Source of the DNA: Mariannaea sp. PMI_226
Lineage: Eukaryota > Ascomycota > Sordariomycetes > Hypocreales > Nectriaceae
Assembly (NCBI GenBank): GCA_024336345.1
Contig: JANFOG010000003.1
Coordinates: 1,370,501 to 1,434,500, forward strand
DNA: 64,000 nt
Direction of reading: 5' to 3'
The position numbers and the translations under genes are program-made. The notes under the pieces are model-generated. The model was given only the letters and a program-made list of their open reading frames with translations. It searched no databases and was not told the origin of the DNA. Positions 51,801 through 64,000 of this stretch are shown in pieces; the stretch's first letter is position 1; every line of letters begins with the position of its first letter.

Positions 51801-54800
51801 TGCTCTCAATCTATTTGCATTCTCCGAACCCTGCGACACGAGAGACGGCTTGTATCACAATAAACTTTGTAACTCTTGTTCATCATTTCAGACCAGGCTA
51901 AGAGGCAACTATGTGAGTGTTTGCCGTCATGGATACACCGACGGGGAAGAACTCCGTGTTACCACTCCCACACCTCCTCATATACTGAGGTTGCACATGA
52001 TGTACGGAGAGGTGCTTGTACTCTCAGGTGACCTCTACGGGAGCAGTACTTGGAACTTAGGCAATTTAAGTATTGGGAACAATCTTCGGCCCACCGAGTT
52101 GGTCCTCCCGCATCCTTCCCGTCCTTGCCCCCCTCCTCCTCCCGAGGCTCACAACAACAGAGTAGGCCTGCAACAACTCGCATTGACCGACACAGGCTAC
52201 AAACACTCGACCCCTTTTCGTGTCTTATTTTCACCGCGGTAGCCGTTGACATCATCTACCGTCTCGTATGTCCTTTCTCGCAATTCGAGCCAATAAAGTC
52301 CTTGCTGGTACCACGCTCTGCTACGGCCTGATACTGCCTCCTCCCCCGTTCCAGTGCAGAAGCGGGCGGCATCGTACTGTGCCATGGATTTGTCCACCCC
52401 CCTAATAACTCTATAGCAAACGATATTGCTCGTACGGCACTCGTGAACATGTTTCTCCTCTCCCAGCACATTGCGTCATGCATTTTTACCAGGATTTCTA
52501 AATGCAAAACTATGTTTCACGTCGGTGATACGGCCGTTGCAGCCACCGCTCTTGACCTGCCTATTCTCTCCAAAATAAAAGAGGAAAAGATTTTGCTGCT
52601 GTGAGGCAAACGCGGCAGTGAAGGACCAGTGGAGACCAGAGCCTTCTCGCTCGGTCTATCAACCCTTATGTCCAGGCGCTTCTAGGCATGCAGTCCGCTA
52701 GAAATGTGTTTCATTCGCAGCGGGAGGCGGCATATCATCCGAGTGAACACGAGATTTCTCACGGCCAACGGGGGAAGAAGACATGTCCTCTGAGTGAGTG
52801 AGTAGCGATCAGAAGGGGTCTACAGGAAACCTTTCCATCGTGATCTCATCTACTTCAATGGTGTCTGGCAAGCTGCATATTCAGACGGATCGACACACTT
52901 GTTTGACCATACATCACGAGGAAGCGCCCACTGCCTCGCCTCACCACTGAGCTTGTGCAACATTAGACCTCACCATTACGTAGTCTGTAGTTGTAGCCTT
53001 TTAGTGAAACGGCAGCTAGCCACGGTAAGCGCCAAGCCTGGATGCAAGCACTGCGAGCAAGATGTTGCCTTCTGCTGAGATATGTTTGTACGCCCAACTT
53101 CAGAGTTTAAGAGAGAGGCAATCACACACACATGTATCTAGAAAGCAGTTTGTGGTGCCTCCAGGTTAGACGGACCAGCTGAGCAGGATCGGGACGCAGC
53201 CTACCTCCGCACCATTTCGGAAATGTTTCTCGATCCCGCCTTGCGCTCCGTAGCCACATGCAGGCTGTAACAGATATCCGATATTAAATGCAAAGGTACT
53301 GTCATAATTACTTAGAGAGGCAGGCAGTAGTACAATGGACTCCAATGTGCACGCTTCCGGACTCTTGCACGGCAGTCAGCCATGCAACGAAAGCAAACAA
53401 ATTTAGCTTGGTAAAACGAGGAACTATTGTGCCTAGCAAATCACTGTTATAATGAATGATGGTACTTACGTGTTCCCGCTGCGGCTCCCTATTTCCGATC
53501 TTAGACTAGAATGCTTGAAGGTATGCTAACTGGAGAGCAGAAGGGTATGCCATGTCGCCAGCCAACAGAGACCCCAAACACTTCAGCGCTGGGTATAATG
53601 AACTACTGTTTTTCTTGTAGACTGGGGAGGATGGAGTCTATTCGATCGAGTTGGCCGGTTGAGACCGCAATTGATGATAAATTATATCGTGATCAGTTCG
53701 TCAACGTCGGTTCTCGTTTCGTCGATAGATTATTCAAGATTGACGCGGATCGTACTCGTGTCTATTGGGCTCCTGGTGAACAAGGGGGGTTAGCATGGGT
53801 TATTTAGGTTGAGAGGCATACAATTGATAACAGCCCTTGAAGGACTTCGCCCTATAGCCGGAGCACCTCAACTTTTTTGTCTCATTGCACCTTCGCCTTG
53901 TCTGAGACCCTCATAGTATCCCAGCTTTGTCTTGTTAATGCTACAGCCAGACTTTTTATCAAGCGTCCCTCCTCTTTCCGTACTACTTTACTTACATCGA
54001 TACATCGATCACTTGGCAATTGATGAGTAGCAGGGCCGTAGCTTTGATCTACATGCCTTCTCGGCACGGAACAGTTAGCGTTGTATTCTAGCCACCCCTG
54101 ACTTGCAATTTCAATGCCAGGTCTTTCATCTTGTATGCTTTTGATTACTATTTCTGTTCTTGAACTGATATCCTTTTCCTATATACAGTAATGACGACTA
54201 AATAATCTGGAGAGTCTGGGGTCCACAAGTTAGGTCTAGCTCCCAAGATAGACGGTGTTGTGGTCTAGTTGCCTACCTAGTTGTTGATACGTGCCTTGAA
54301 TTAACAGCGTTACATCCTTTGTTACTATACTCGTGTGCATTATTTAGAACCATAAAAGGGTCTAACAGGGCCGGCTATAGAGCTGTACAGAATACAAAGC
54401 TCTTTCCGTTGCTAAGGCTGCGTAGCACAAGTTCGGGTTAGTTGTGAGACGGGAAATTTTGCTACAGCAAGTAAAATCGCGACTAGAGTACCTTTTTTCT
54501 GTCAATAGATTCTTTGTTATGTTTCTTGGCATGTGCTGTATACCAAAAAGAGTTCTGTGGAAGTTGGCTTCGATCTCCCTCGGGGATCTTTCGTATATTA
54601 GACCTACAGCCGCCTTAGCAGTGTACCGTGCAATTTGTGTCAAGTTTCCGCTTTCTTGAGGCCTTCTATGAGAGAATTATACCTGAAATCAAGTTGCATA
54701 AAGTTCAGTGAAAGCTTGTATTTCTGACGCGCTGCTCGTCTGTGGGACAGCTATCTTTAGCAAGAAGATGACAGCAATATATTGTCACAATAAGATCTGG

Positions 54801-57033
54801 GCTATCTGAAGTTCTCGAGTTCTGAATTTCTTTTGCCGAATTAGAGGAGTGCCTGAATATGAAGCCGCACCGCAGCATGTATGACCGGAAGGGTGTCGTT
54901 TCTGGAGGAGATATTGGACTGGGCCGCAGCCTGCACTGGAAAATGATCGAGTCAGTATACATGGCTTTACCTGTGACTGTGATGATATTCTTCACAAAAT
55001 CTCACGTACTCTCAGCGATATCATATAACGGTAGTTGTCCTGGGAGACAGGTAGTGGGGATGTTGGTCGCAAAGGAGGCGTTATCGGTGATGTGCCGAGG
55101 GGCAGGAATCGAGAGGGGCTTCAGTCAAGAGATCCAAAATCGATAGGGCTTTGTGGCTATGAGATGATATTCAAGTGTTAATGATTCTGGGGGCCGATTA
55201 ATGGTCGGTTTCCAGTAGCTCAATTCCACTGAATCGTGCAAAGGGAGGGAGGAAGAGGGAGTCGGTACGGTTGTCAAGAAGCAAATTTTCTTTGGAACTT
55301 GAGGCTATCGTCAGTGAGACCTGTTTTTATGGATTCATAAATCGGAAGTACGACGAGAATCTTACCGTGGACGTTGCACAGGGTTGTCAACGCGGAGTCA
55401 AGACTTAGGGATAATAACGGGTACGTAATTGAGATACCACATCGAGCTCTGCGGGGGGAATTCTGCCCTTTGCGGTTGAATGAAAGGTGTTGAAAACACT
55501 TGGAGCATGCACATAAAAGCCATTCTAGCTTTCAAGTATGAGATACGAATAGGTATTATCGCCTTGGAGTTATCAGTGATGGAGAATAGAAGACTGTGAG
55601 AGCGCAAGAGCTACATCTTCTGCACATTTGTCAGATAAACAAAAGCCCTTTCGCTCTTCAGGGGGGCAAACAAGTGACCAACAAGCAACAAATACACAAC
55701 AATGAACAAAAAATATTGAATTAATGATCATTCAAACGGTAACATGGAAATGGTATCTCTCCGCATCTCACAAGTTTGCGGATATCGAATGCAATCGATA
55801 GTTCTGGACCGCCAGGTTCACTGACCCCTCCTTGCAACTTGAGCCCCATAGGCTTTGAGATGGACGGCCAGCTTGGAATTTATCTTCCCAATGCCTATAA
55901 AATCAAAAGTACGAGCATTGACTAGCATGGGCACCCACTACGGCATCTCAGTGAGTCATGGCCGAGGGTGTTGCCCCCCCTTATTGACGAACTAATGGTG
56001 AGAGCCCCCTCGATTGTTCGTCCAAAAAAGACAATACAGCCAGTCAGCAAACGACATAATGCAGAATAGATTTAAACTGGCCTTGGAGATGCTTGCGGAG
56101 GCTTCTGTAGGCCATCTTGCTGGAGGAACGGGCCAATGAGCGGTTGCCCTTGTGCCCGTCACCCTTCCTTGACCAGCGGACTGGTGTACGTTCCTTCATG
56201 CCCTCGTCTGCCGCCAGCTGCGTGCGTATCTCCTTCCTTCTCTTAGCTCCTCTCTCTTCTTCTGCTGTTCTTCTCTCATGCTTCTTCATTATTTACATCT
56301 CTATACTCTCACTACCACATCAACCCCCCTCATCCGTCAATCCCCATCTCCATCTGTTTCATTTTGCTCGGCAGTGTCAGTCGAAGGAGCTTTCCGAGTC
56401 TCCTGGACTTATCTGACACCAAGAGCCATACCCGGAAGGCTTCAAATCCCACCACTGTATTCAGTTGCGCAGTTTTTAGCGCTTTCTGCCTGGCAGTTGT
56501 TCCAACATCATTTTCCCGTCTCCCCTCATTTGCATTTCTTTTCATTTTCTAAGTTCTGTGATCCGCTCAGTCAGATTAGAAACTGTCTTTTCTATTCTTT
56601 TACGTCTATCCTGTTCTCAAGGTACTGTCTTCTACCTACCTCGTCCTGTGCTATTTTGGCTGATTCGAACGAGGTCAGCCCCTCCGACGAAATCGAACAC
56701 AGCAGCAAGCCTTTATTTACGTTGTTTCCATCATAATCGCCGCCAGGTTTTATTTACCCTTCCTCGTTGAGTACTCAACTGGGATAAGGCTTGGTAGCTG
56801 GAGGCCTGGATATTCACAAAGTGATATCTGCCCAAGCCCCTTGAGGCGTTCAAAAGCTGTATGAAAACTCCTTTGCCCCAATACACTTTAACTCAGTTCA
56901 TCAGGTCTCCTCCATCCTATCATTCCAGAGCCCTTACTACTGCTGCATTATCATTTACCTCTCTGTGTAAGGCGCACAACTATACTAAAATTCAAAATAG
57001 AAACTTGGCCGGAATCCCGAATCATCACTCAAG
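48853..57033. other. Gene-poor block, 8.2 kb
   Basis: The left part (about 48,860-49,800) is purine-rich on this strand and is the leader/promoter of the leftward APH-fold gene. The right part (about 56,100-57,030) is C/T-rich and leads into the RRM gene. Between them only short frames are found (for example 53511-53807, 98 aa; 54859-55146, 95 aa; 50557-50877, 106 aa), with no motifs or clear splice partners. No tRNA or intact mobile element seen. Confidence 0.5.
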
Positions 57034-60000
57034 ATGCCTCGTTATTTGACCCAAACTTCACCTGGTTCAAGGGCTTCGCCTTTTCCAACTCGGGATCTAC
57101 GAAAGACTGTGTCTTTCAATTTTGACATAGGATCTGAGAATGAAGAAAATAGCGACTACGGTACGTGTTTTCCTACTGGTGTGTTTATTGTCACCTCTCA
57201 GTTCTGCTTTTTCAATCATACTACTGGCTTCATTTCAGCTACCATTCATGTATTCGTCCAGTCATTGCATAGCTGTATTCTGTCATATTTCTCTTCCTGA
57301 AACGCCATTTATTCCTCAAGTCACTTTGACGTTCCAAAATCCCTTATACCCCGATTTCAATGTCGATGTTGGGAGAGGTTGTTGGGAAGCACTTCCTAGC
57401 CTATCGTAGCCGTTTGAATTTACATTGCTTATTGGGAGCTTTGCTGACGTAAATATCCAGAATTCCATTCCCAAACGTCCTCTATCTGTGGAAGGGCCCG
57501 GTGAGATCTCCCGCTGATGGAAGGCTTCAGTTCTTGCATTCTAATCTTCATCACAAGTCGTCTTCGAAAATCAAAGTCTGAATCGTTTCTGGGATTGGAA
57601 TTTGAAGAGTCTGAAACAGACTCAGGAGCTCCGGATCACTCCACGACGACTAGCATGTGAGTTGAGTTTTTTTCTATACACAACTTCTTCTAGGGGATGG
57701 ACACTCACTTTATAGCAACAACGAGAGGCTTCGTACTCCCGACCAACAAAATACTCAAGCATATAGGGATGAAGAAAATTTACAGCAGCCTCTATTTTCA
57801 GACACTTCTAGCGTAAACTCTGGTCCAGGAGAGTCAGTGGGAGACCCATTCTATCAACCCGTGGACAAGGCGATGAACAGGACCGCAATCCGCATGATTG
57901 AAGCCAAGAGCAAAGCCGGCCCATCAGTCGAAGCGTCTCGAAGTGTTGATGCACAGGGGCTTTATCCACCTTCAGCTTGCATCTTCGTCGCTAAGTATTT
58001 CTATGGCTACTATACGTCGAACGAATCTAACATAGTTCTTCCCGCCAGTCTCCCTATCGACCAGAGTGACACTACACTCATGATTGAAGTCAAAAAAGCT
58101 TTCAGTATCTATGGTCGCGTCCACGTCAAGATCAAGCGTGACAGGAAGAAGAGACCGGTTGCCTTTTGCCAGTTCGAGGTAAAGAATATTACATATATGA
58201 GATGGGATACTGTTTTGCCTAACGAACACCGGTAGCATGCAACTGAGGCCGCCAGAGCGTTGGCGAATGGCAACCAGCGTCTCATCATGGGGCGCCCATG
58301 TCGAACTGAAAAATGCAAGGCAAACGGTACGTGGATTACTTTTTCTTTGCTTGCTTGGATCTAGGCTAAATTCAATTGAATAGTCACCTTTCTTGTGTGT
58401 CGACGAGACTACCAAAAGACTACTATTGAAGAAGCACATAGCTTCCTTGCTCCTTTCGGTGCGATCGCCAAGGTTGAAGTGATGGACAAACTGACGCAGG
58501 GCTTCCTTGGTCTAAGCAACCAAGCTATCATTGTCACTTATGAGATGTTTGATTCTCATAGAAACATTGAACAGGTTAGTATAACTCTCACCTTTCAGAT
58601 ATGCTTGTTCAACTCTAATCAATGCATTGATAGGACACGAACCTTGACCCTGATTTATATGCCATGGCATTCGACCCGGAGGAAGCCTCGTGGGTACGCA
58701 CACTTGATGATGACCACAACAAGTTCATGGAGACATACCAGAGGGATATTCGTTCCGTATTCATCGGTAGTATTCCTGAGTTTGCCGACTCAGGCTGGGT
58801 CAGGACGACCGTGCAGAAGCATGCTCCCGTTCTTCGTGTCGAGATGAAACAGTGTGCTTTGCCTAATGGTAAGTCGAGTCGAGACCCTGAAATTCAAGTA
58901 TCCCAGCTAAAAAAAGTCATTCGTAGCAAATCCAACCTCCTTTTGCTATGTTGAGTTCGGAGACATGTTCATTCCTCAAGCAGTTGTAAACTCCTTGGTG
59001 AGTACTTTCTCCAAGGCGATCCTCAACCCCCCACCAATGTGTTTACTCTAACATTGTAAATTAGGACGGCAAAGTAATCGATAAATGCACACTTCGATGC
59101 GAGAGAAGAAAGTTCAAACTTCCTTCCGTGGCCCCAAGAGATGCGATGGCTGGTTCGACTGTTCAGTATGGTAACCCATTTGCTGGGGGCTTTAGTTACT
59201 CGTCGTATCCAGCCACCCCTATGCCAGGTTCATACACGTCTCAATATCCGCGATCTTCTACCACTGGCTATGATACTGCTATTCCAGCGTCTAGTGAAAA
59301 CATCTCTGCCGGCTCTACAGTCGTTAAGATGTGTGGTGCTGCCGGTCCAACCACCTTCCAATACCAATACCCATCCACTATCACCCCAGCGCACAGATCA
59401 TTCACTACTATTCCTCTTCATAGCACTACTGCAGCTACATCTTCTACAATGACCCAGGCGACTGGATCGATCTCTCAGCACTCGACTTCATCAGTCATAG
59501 GTCATCCTCAGAGATCGTTCCAAACTGCACAGCCGTCTGGAACGTCGACATGCGCATCGGTTGCTGGTCAATCGCATTCAACTTTGATGACTGAACCATC
59601 CAGAGCTCCCATGATCCATAGCACACAGGTGTATGGATACTCAAAGCAGCCATCTAATAACGACAACGGCCACAGATCGTTTTCCGCTGCTGATTCGACG
59701 TATGCTCCCCCAGCTACTCCAAGACTCAGACCCGCAGCGTTGGCTACTCCTACTCCTTCAGCTTTCCAACATCCGGAAGTGTCTGTTGGACATTATTCTC
59801 AGCCATCAACGGCCGCTATGCCAATGCCTGGCCCATTAACCGCTGCCCCAGTATATGGCACGTCCACGGCAACTCCCATGTCGAGTGCGTCCATGGCTAC
59901 CCCGATGCCAAATACATACACGGTGACGCCGACAACATATCCCAGCACGATGATACAGACACATCGGCCTCCCGTCGAAACTACAATCCCTGCTACAGCC

Positions 60001-60432
60001 ACGACAACCTCCATGTATGGCATTGCAACTCCCATGTCCGTTTCGTCCACTGCCATGCATGTTCAAACTTCGGCTGGGATGCCTGCTGCTCCTCATCCTC
60101 ACATGTATCCCATGGACACGCCGTCCGCACTACCTCGCGGTGCTTCTAACCACACTCAGCAAGCTCACGCGAATTCTCAGACAGCCTATCATTCACATTC
60201 ACACGGTCGACGAAGAGCTATTGCCTTTGCTCAACATCCAGTGGTCCAGAACACGACTGTTCCTGTCACTGATCAAGCAAATCCAGGCCTGCAAGTAAGC
60301 AGTTACTTTTACCAAGAACATGTTCCTGTTCCTCAGACATCCACACGTCGAGTCACACACCTTTGCCCAACTCAGGCCAATGTTTCTCAGACCAGTGCTG
60401 GTGGACCAGTCACTGGTCAACCGGATGTCTAG
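57034..60432 (+). CDS. RNA-binding protein with three RRM-like domains and S/T/P/Q-rich tail
   Basis: Model: join(57034..57160, 57461..57500, 57558..57656, 57716..58178, 58236..58326, 58384..58574, 58634..58868, 58927..58997, 59065..60432), 894 aa. Nine exons join in frame, one of them only 40 nt. RRM-like domain 1 spans about residues 176-272 (RNP2 CIFVAKY, RNP1 KRPVAFCQFE, then HATEAARALANG). Domain 2 (about 274-337) starts VTFLVCRRDY and has a weak RNP1. Domain 3 (about 377-460) has SVFIGSIPEF and PTSFCYVEFGD. From about residue 480 to the end the chain is low complexity, rich in Ser, Thr, Pro, Ala, Gln and Tyr, as in RNA-binding proteins that form assemblies. The N-terminal ~170 residues are Ser/Glu-rich. 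A role in mRNA control is likely; the particular orthologue is not recognised. Confidence 0.87.
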
Positions 60433-61354
60433 GGATCAAGTCCTTCCCCACGCGGTCGGCCTTGGTATTGTCCGGCTGCTCACTGTGGCAGATATTCGTT
60501 ACGATGTAACCGATTCAGCCTTTTCACTGCTACTAGCTACCGCTAACTGTTTTGCTAACTGGTCTTGATATTCCGCATCTAACTGCGCCTCGAAATGTTC
60601 CCCATTACTGGGTGTGTAACATGCATGGGCCATGTTCCTTGGTATCTGGCATTTGAGGTTTACATAAATGCCAATTGCGCTCTCATCTGGTGTGTATCGG
60701 TTACCGAACATTTTTCTATTGTCTGGCATGGAATTGCGCACAACTGCATGACTGGTCTTCTTTCTACAAGGTAGCTTTTAGCTTTAAACAAAAATCTCTC
60801 CTTTCTGGTGAAAACTAGTATGCCCTTGTGTTAGTTTGTCCATACCAGTGCTCTTTTTTCGTTTGTGCTTCGTCTCTGGTAATCGTCTTCTTATGCCCCA
60901 ACATGCCGTCTCATCTTCATTTGAGGCTAGGATATGTGGCACCCATGATATCGTAGTGTCAGTGTTCAATACAATCGACATTAAGCATGCAGTCTTAGAG
61001 GGCATTCCACTGATATCCCCTTCGTTGAGGCAATGATGAGTTGTCAAGGCCACACACCACTAGGCATCTTAGCTAGCGATGCAGCTTCGATCAGTTTATT
61101 TTTTTTATTTATTTTCGACTCTGGAGAGGCTTTGCCTTGTAGACTTTTTTTCGCCCGATCCAATTGAGAAATGGCATCCGAGTGCTTTTTCTGCTTGGAG
61201 CGAGAGAGTTTACAACGGCCTGAGCCCACTGCAGACCCATAAATCTTTATTACTCAATATCATCAACTACAACACAAATGCCGTTGTTGAGGATGACAAA
61301 GGAACGGGATTAAGCAGGCTCTATTTGCTAGCGCGAGTTTGTGTGCGAGGTAAT

Positions 61355-61363
61355 TACTCCGTA
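61355..61363 (+). repeat. Dispersed motif TACTCCGTA, copy 3
   Basis: Exact copy within TTACTCCGTACGTAA, upstream of the DUR3-like gene. Confidence 0.7.
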
Positions 61364-61494
61364 CGTAAGTAAGTTAAAATAAGTTAGCTGAAGAAGAATG
61401 GAGAATAGGTTCCGGGACTGACACAGGATTGGATGTGGTTCGGCGTAATAAGAGGAGCTTGGCGACATGTTGATCAGAAAAGTAGTGGGACCGA

Positions 61495-61500
61495 TGATAG
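61495..61500 (+). promoter_or_regulatory. Possible AreA-type GATA site
   Basis: TGATAG fits HGATAR, the consensus of the AreA/Nit2 nitrogen regulators, about 475 bases before the symporter ATG. Urea transporters are commonly under nitrogen control. A single six-base match is weak evidence. Confidence 0.25.
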
Positions 61501-61973
61501 CCACGCCACGGTGATTTGGTAAGATGAACACCGGGATGGGGCTCCGTTTAGTGACACCATCAGATGACACTGCACTGCGAGTGGTACGAAGATATGAACA
61601 GCCATGACCAGGCATGGGGGGGTCACTTTGGGTGGTCAAGGTGGTGGGTAGTAGTGGTGGTTCGGGATGCACTCGTCCATAACAACGTGGGATCCATTAG
61701 CCTGGGCCTAGTTCATCAGAGAACAAACTCCACTCAAGCATCTACTAAATTTCTCACGGCTGACCAAGTAATTAATCCTTGACTTTGAGTGGACTAGGTG
61801 GCTGTCCCCCCACCCTTTCATGATGAACCCAAGCAATCTTGTCGAGAAAATTTGCCACACCCTGTCTTTTTATTCTCATTCATATTCTCATCCTCACCCA
61901 CTCACTGGAAACAATACAAACGCAGTAAAAACAGAACGAGACAAATTCCTTGAGGACTGATTGTTTATTCATC

Positions 61974-64000
61974 ATGGGCCAACCATCATTTCAGGCGTCC
62001 AACGCCATCATTTATGTCACATATGGCATCTTCCTGTATGACACTCCCAGTTTTTTATTTTATTTTTTTGCCCCATCTTATCCCGGCTATGGTTCATGTC
62101 ATGGATGCGCGCGGGGTTTATGGTTGGTTTTTTTTCTGCAAGGCTGACAAGTTGTGATGCAGAATAATTGGAACAAGCATCGCCATGAGGATGCGAAAGC
62201 AGAGCAAGGCAGATTTTCTTGCAGGAAATGGAACCCAAACTGGTCAGAACTTCTTTGTCGGCTGTTCAACGTGCATCAGAATCATCGCCGTTGTTTTCTG
62301 TTTGCTTTTGGATTTGACGATTTCCCTCCCCCCTCCTCAACCCCGCCCCGCAGACGTATAGTCTCACCATCCATCACATTTAACTAACATGTGATGGGTT
62401 TGCAGCTTTCCCTCTGGCCTTGAACTTCATCGCCTCCGGTGAGTAGAGCTATGCAGAGCTCTTGACCCAAGCGCCATAACCCTCCGGAGCGGTAGGCATT
62501 CTATTGCACCCGCGATGAAAGTCAAGTCGACACCTTTTCCTCGGTCAAGCATGACCTCAAAACAACAGCAACGCAACGAGATAAAACTGAACGAGCAGGT
62601 TCGTACCACAAGGATCCTTCAATCTTCTCCCCTTCTCCCCTTATTCTCCCGGGGTGCGTTTTCTCAAAAGTCTCTGATGCTACTAATCCCCCCAAAACAG
62701 CTCAAGTATACTCCCTCCCCATGCCTTTGGGGGGTGGAAAGTAGTACACCTTACTCCGCTCAGAGATGGAGAGAAAGCCATCTCGGGGTTTGGGGGGGAA
62801 AGGTGGGAGAGGATGCGGCTCACTACGGGCGCCAAGTCTCCGCACGGGATAGTATCCAACTCTGTACTCATCATTTTGGGGAGCCAGAGAGATGCGTCCT
62901 TCTTGCGGAGGCGAAGCTGAGATTGTACCGTAATTACTCGATCAAGTTAATGCTTGCGTGGGAAAAGTGTTGCCGCTCCGATATCCCCTTCCCTTGAACC
63001 CTCTCCCCCTGTACTCCCGAGATTGGAAACAACTGACTCGAATAGCTCTCGGATCCGGCATCCTCTTCTCGTACCCTCAGCTCGCCACCATTGCAGGTGT
63101 CCAAGGCATGATTGTCTACGCCTTGGCCTCCTCTCTGCCTATCCTCGTCTTTGGCTGGCTCGGTCCAGTTATCCGCAGGAAGTGCCCCGAAGGCTTTGTT
63201 CTGACTGAGTGGACCCGCCAGCGCTATGGCACCCTCACCATGTTGTATCTCAGCTTCATGACTCTAGTCACGCTGTTCTTGTACATGGTGTCTGAGCTGT
63301 CAGCCATTGGGCAAGTGGTCAATGCCTTGACTGGTCTTGACAACCTCCCCGTCATCATTGTGGAATGCGTTGTTACAACCGTCTATACCTGTAGGTCATC
63401 TTTTCCTGGCACCCTTTCATTCAATACCGAAAAATGAGTTGGGTCTAATATTAAAATTGTTCTTTAGCTCTGGGCGGTTTCAAGATCTCCTTCTTGACCG
63501 ACACCATTCAGGGATTTATGGTTATTGGCTTGGTTATTATCTCTACCATCACCATTGGCGCCAAGACGGAGATCCAACGGGACCTGATTGATGAATCGGG
63601 GTTGACCAAAGCTAACCTTCTCGGATGGCAGCTCCTTTACATCCTCCCCGTTGCCATCGTCACCAACGATTTCTTCCTCTCGAGCTTCTGGCTGCGTGCC
63701 TTTTCGTCCAAGACGGACAAGGACCTCAAGATCGGTACATCGATTGCCACAGTTGTTATTCTGATCATCATCGTCCTGGTCAGTATCACTGGTCTCCTTG
63801 CCGTGTGGTCTGGTGCCCTGCCTTTGGCGGACGCCGAAGAAAACAGTGCCATCTCCTTCTTCATCCTTCTCGAGGCCCTCCCGAGCTGGGTTGTAGGCAT
63901 CGTTCTTGTCATGGTTGTTGCTCTCAGCACCGCCGCTTTTGACAGCCTCCAGTCTGCTATGGTTTCGTCCGCCTCCAACGATCTCTTCCGTAACCGCCTC
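61974..64000 (+). CDS. dur3: DUR3-like urea/solute:Na+ symporter (SSS family), 3' end outside window
   Basis: DUR3-type proteins import urea (and in yeast polyamines) across the plasma membrane. Model: join(61974..62035, 62163..62242, 62406..62438, 63046..63390, 63478..>64000), about 347 residues visible of a usual ~650-730. The first three exons are tiny (62, 80 and 33 nt) and were identified because they restore the family pattern: FLAGNGTQTAFPLALNFIAS, then ALGSGILFSYPQLATIAGVQ. Also present are GPVIRRKCPEGFVLTEWTRQ, the TSLGGFKISFLTDTIQGFMV block, and LLGWQLLYILPVAIVTNDFF. About seven hydrophobic segments are seen. Intron 3 is 607 nt, far longer than its neighbours. The family is certain; urea as substrate is inferred from similarity. 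Confidence 0.92.

Larger units (their letters stand above)
60433..61973. other. Intergenic region between RRM gene and DUR3-like gene
   Basis: This 1.5 kb space holds the 3' UTR of the RRM gene and the promoter of the symporter gene. It includes TACTCCGTA at 61355-61363 and one GATA-type site. No gene seen. Confidence 0.6.

Noticed and set aside
53511..53807. 98-aa open frame, plus strand
   Set aside because: Short, isolated and without motifs; the ending looks protein-like, but there is not enough to support a gene.
62515..62997. 160-aa open frame between DUR3-like exons
   Set aside because: It lies wholly inside intron 3; the flanking exons restore the conserved transporter sequence without it.

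Overview
The window is nuclear DNA of a filamentous ascomycete, most likely a Sordariomycete and plausibly Hypocreales. The genes carry short introns (mostly 59-160 bp) with GTRNGT-like donors, CTAAC/CTRAY branch points and YAG acceptors. Leaders are pyrimidine-rich and intergenic spaces are long. The gene set is typical of Pezizomycotina: a fungal-type ATP sulfurylase with a degenerate APS-kinase-like tail, an FLC/TRP-like membrane protein, an EOS1-type N-glycosylation protein, an APH-fold protein and a LaeA-like methyltransferase. No tRNA, rRNA, CRISPR array, intact transposon or bacterial-style operon was seen. Genes are sparse: about 13 supported genes in 64 kb.

Layout, left to right. (1) 1-1670, minus: ATP sulfurylase, cut by the window start. 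(2) 7259-10192, plus: FLC/Pkd2-family TRP-like protein. (3) 11206-12478, minus: LaeA-like SAM methyltransferase. (4) 15814-18122, plus: four-exon, 688-aa fungal protein of unknown function behind a very CT-rich leader. (5) 18123-26232: about 8 kb, partly AT-rich, with no convincing gene. (6) 26233-26905 and 29660-30100, minus: two small unrecognised genes. (7) 32576-34081, minus: tRNA 2'-O-methyluridine-44 methyltransferase (TRM44). (8) 36495-37378, plus: translation initiation factor eIF1, tail-to-tail with (9) EOS1 at 38153-39217, minus. (10) 41012-42688, minus: 506-aa fungal family protein of unknown function. (11) 47042-48852, minus: APH-fold protein whose catalytic loop looks degenerate. 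(12) 48853-57033: a second gene-poor block of about 8 kb. (13) 57034-60432, plus: nine-exon RNA-binding protein with RRM-like domains and a long S/T/P/Q-rich tail. (14) 61974 to beyond 64000, plus: DUR3-like urea/solute symporter, cut by the window end.

The genes do not form an evident pathway or biosynthetic cluster. They read as an ordinary housekeeping stretch (sulfate assimilation, tRNA modification, translation initiation, ER glycosylation, urea uptake) mixed with lineage-restricted genes. Exon models for the multi-exon genes were assembled by hand from splice signals and reading phase, and all of them close in frame. Protein identities rest on recognised motifs, not on a database search. 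I found no strong evidence for an undescribed multi-gene system. The best leads are the apparent APH-fold pseudokinase, the two unknown fungal family proteins, and a dispersed TACTCCGTA motif in intergenic DNA.
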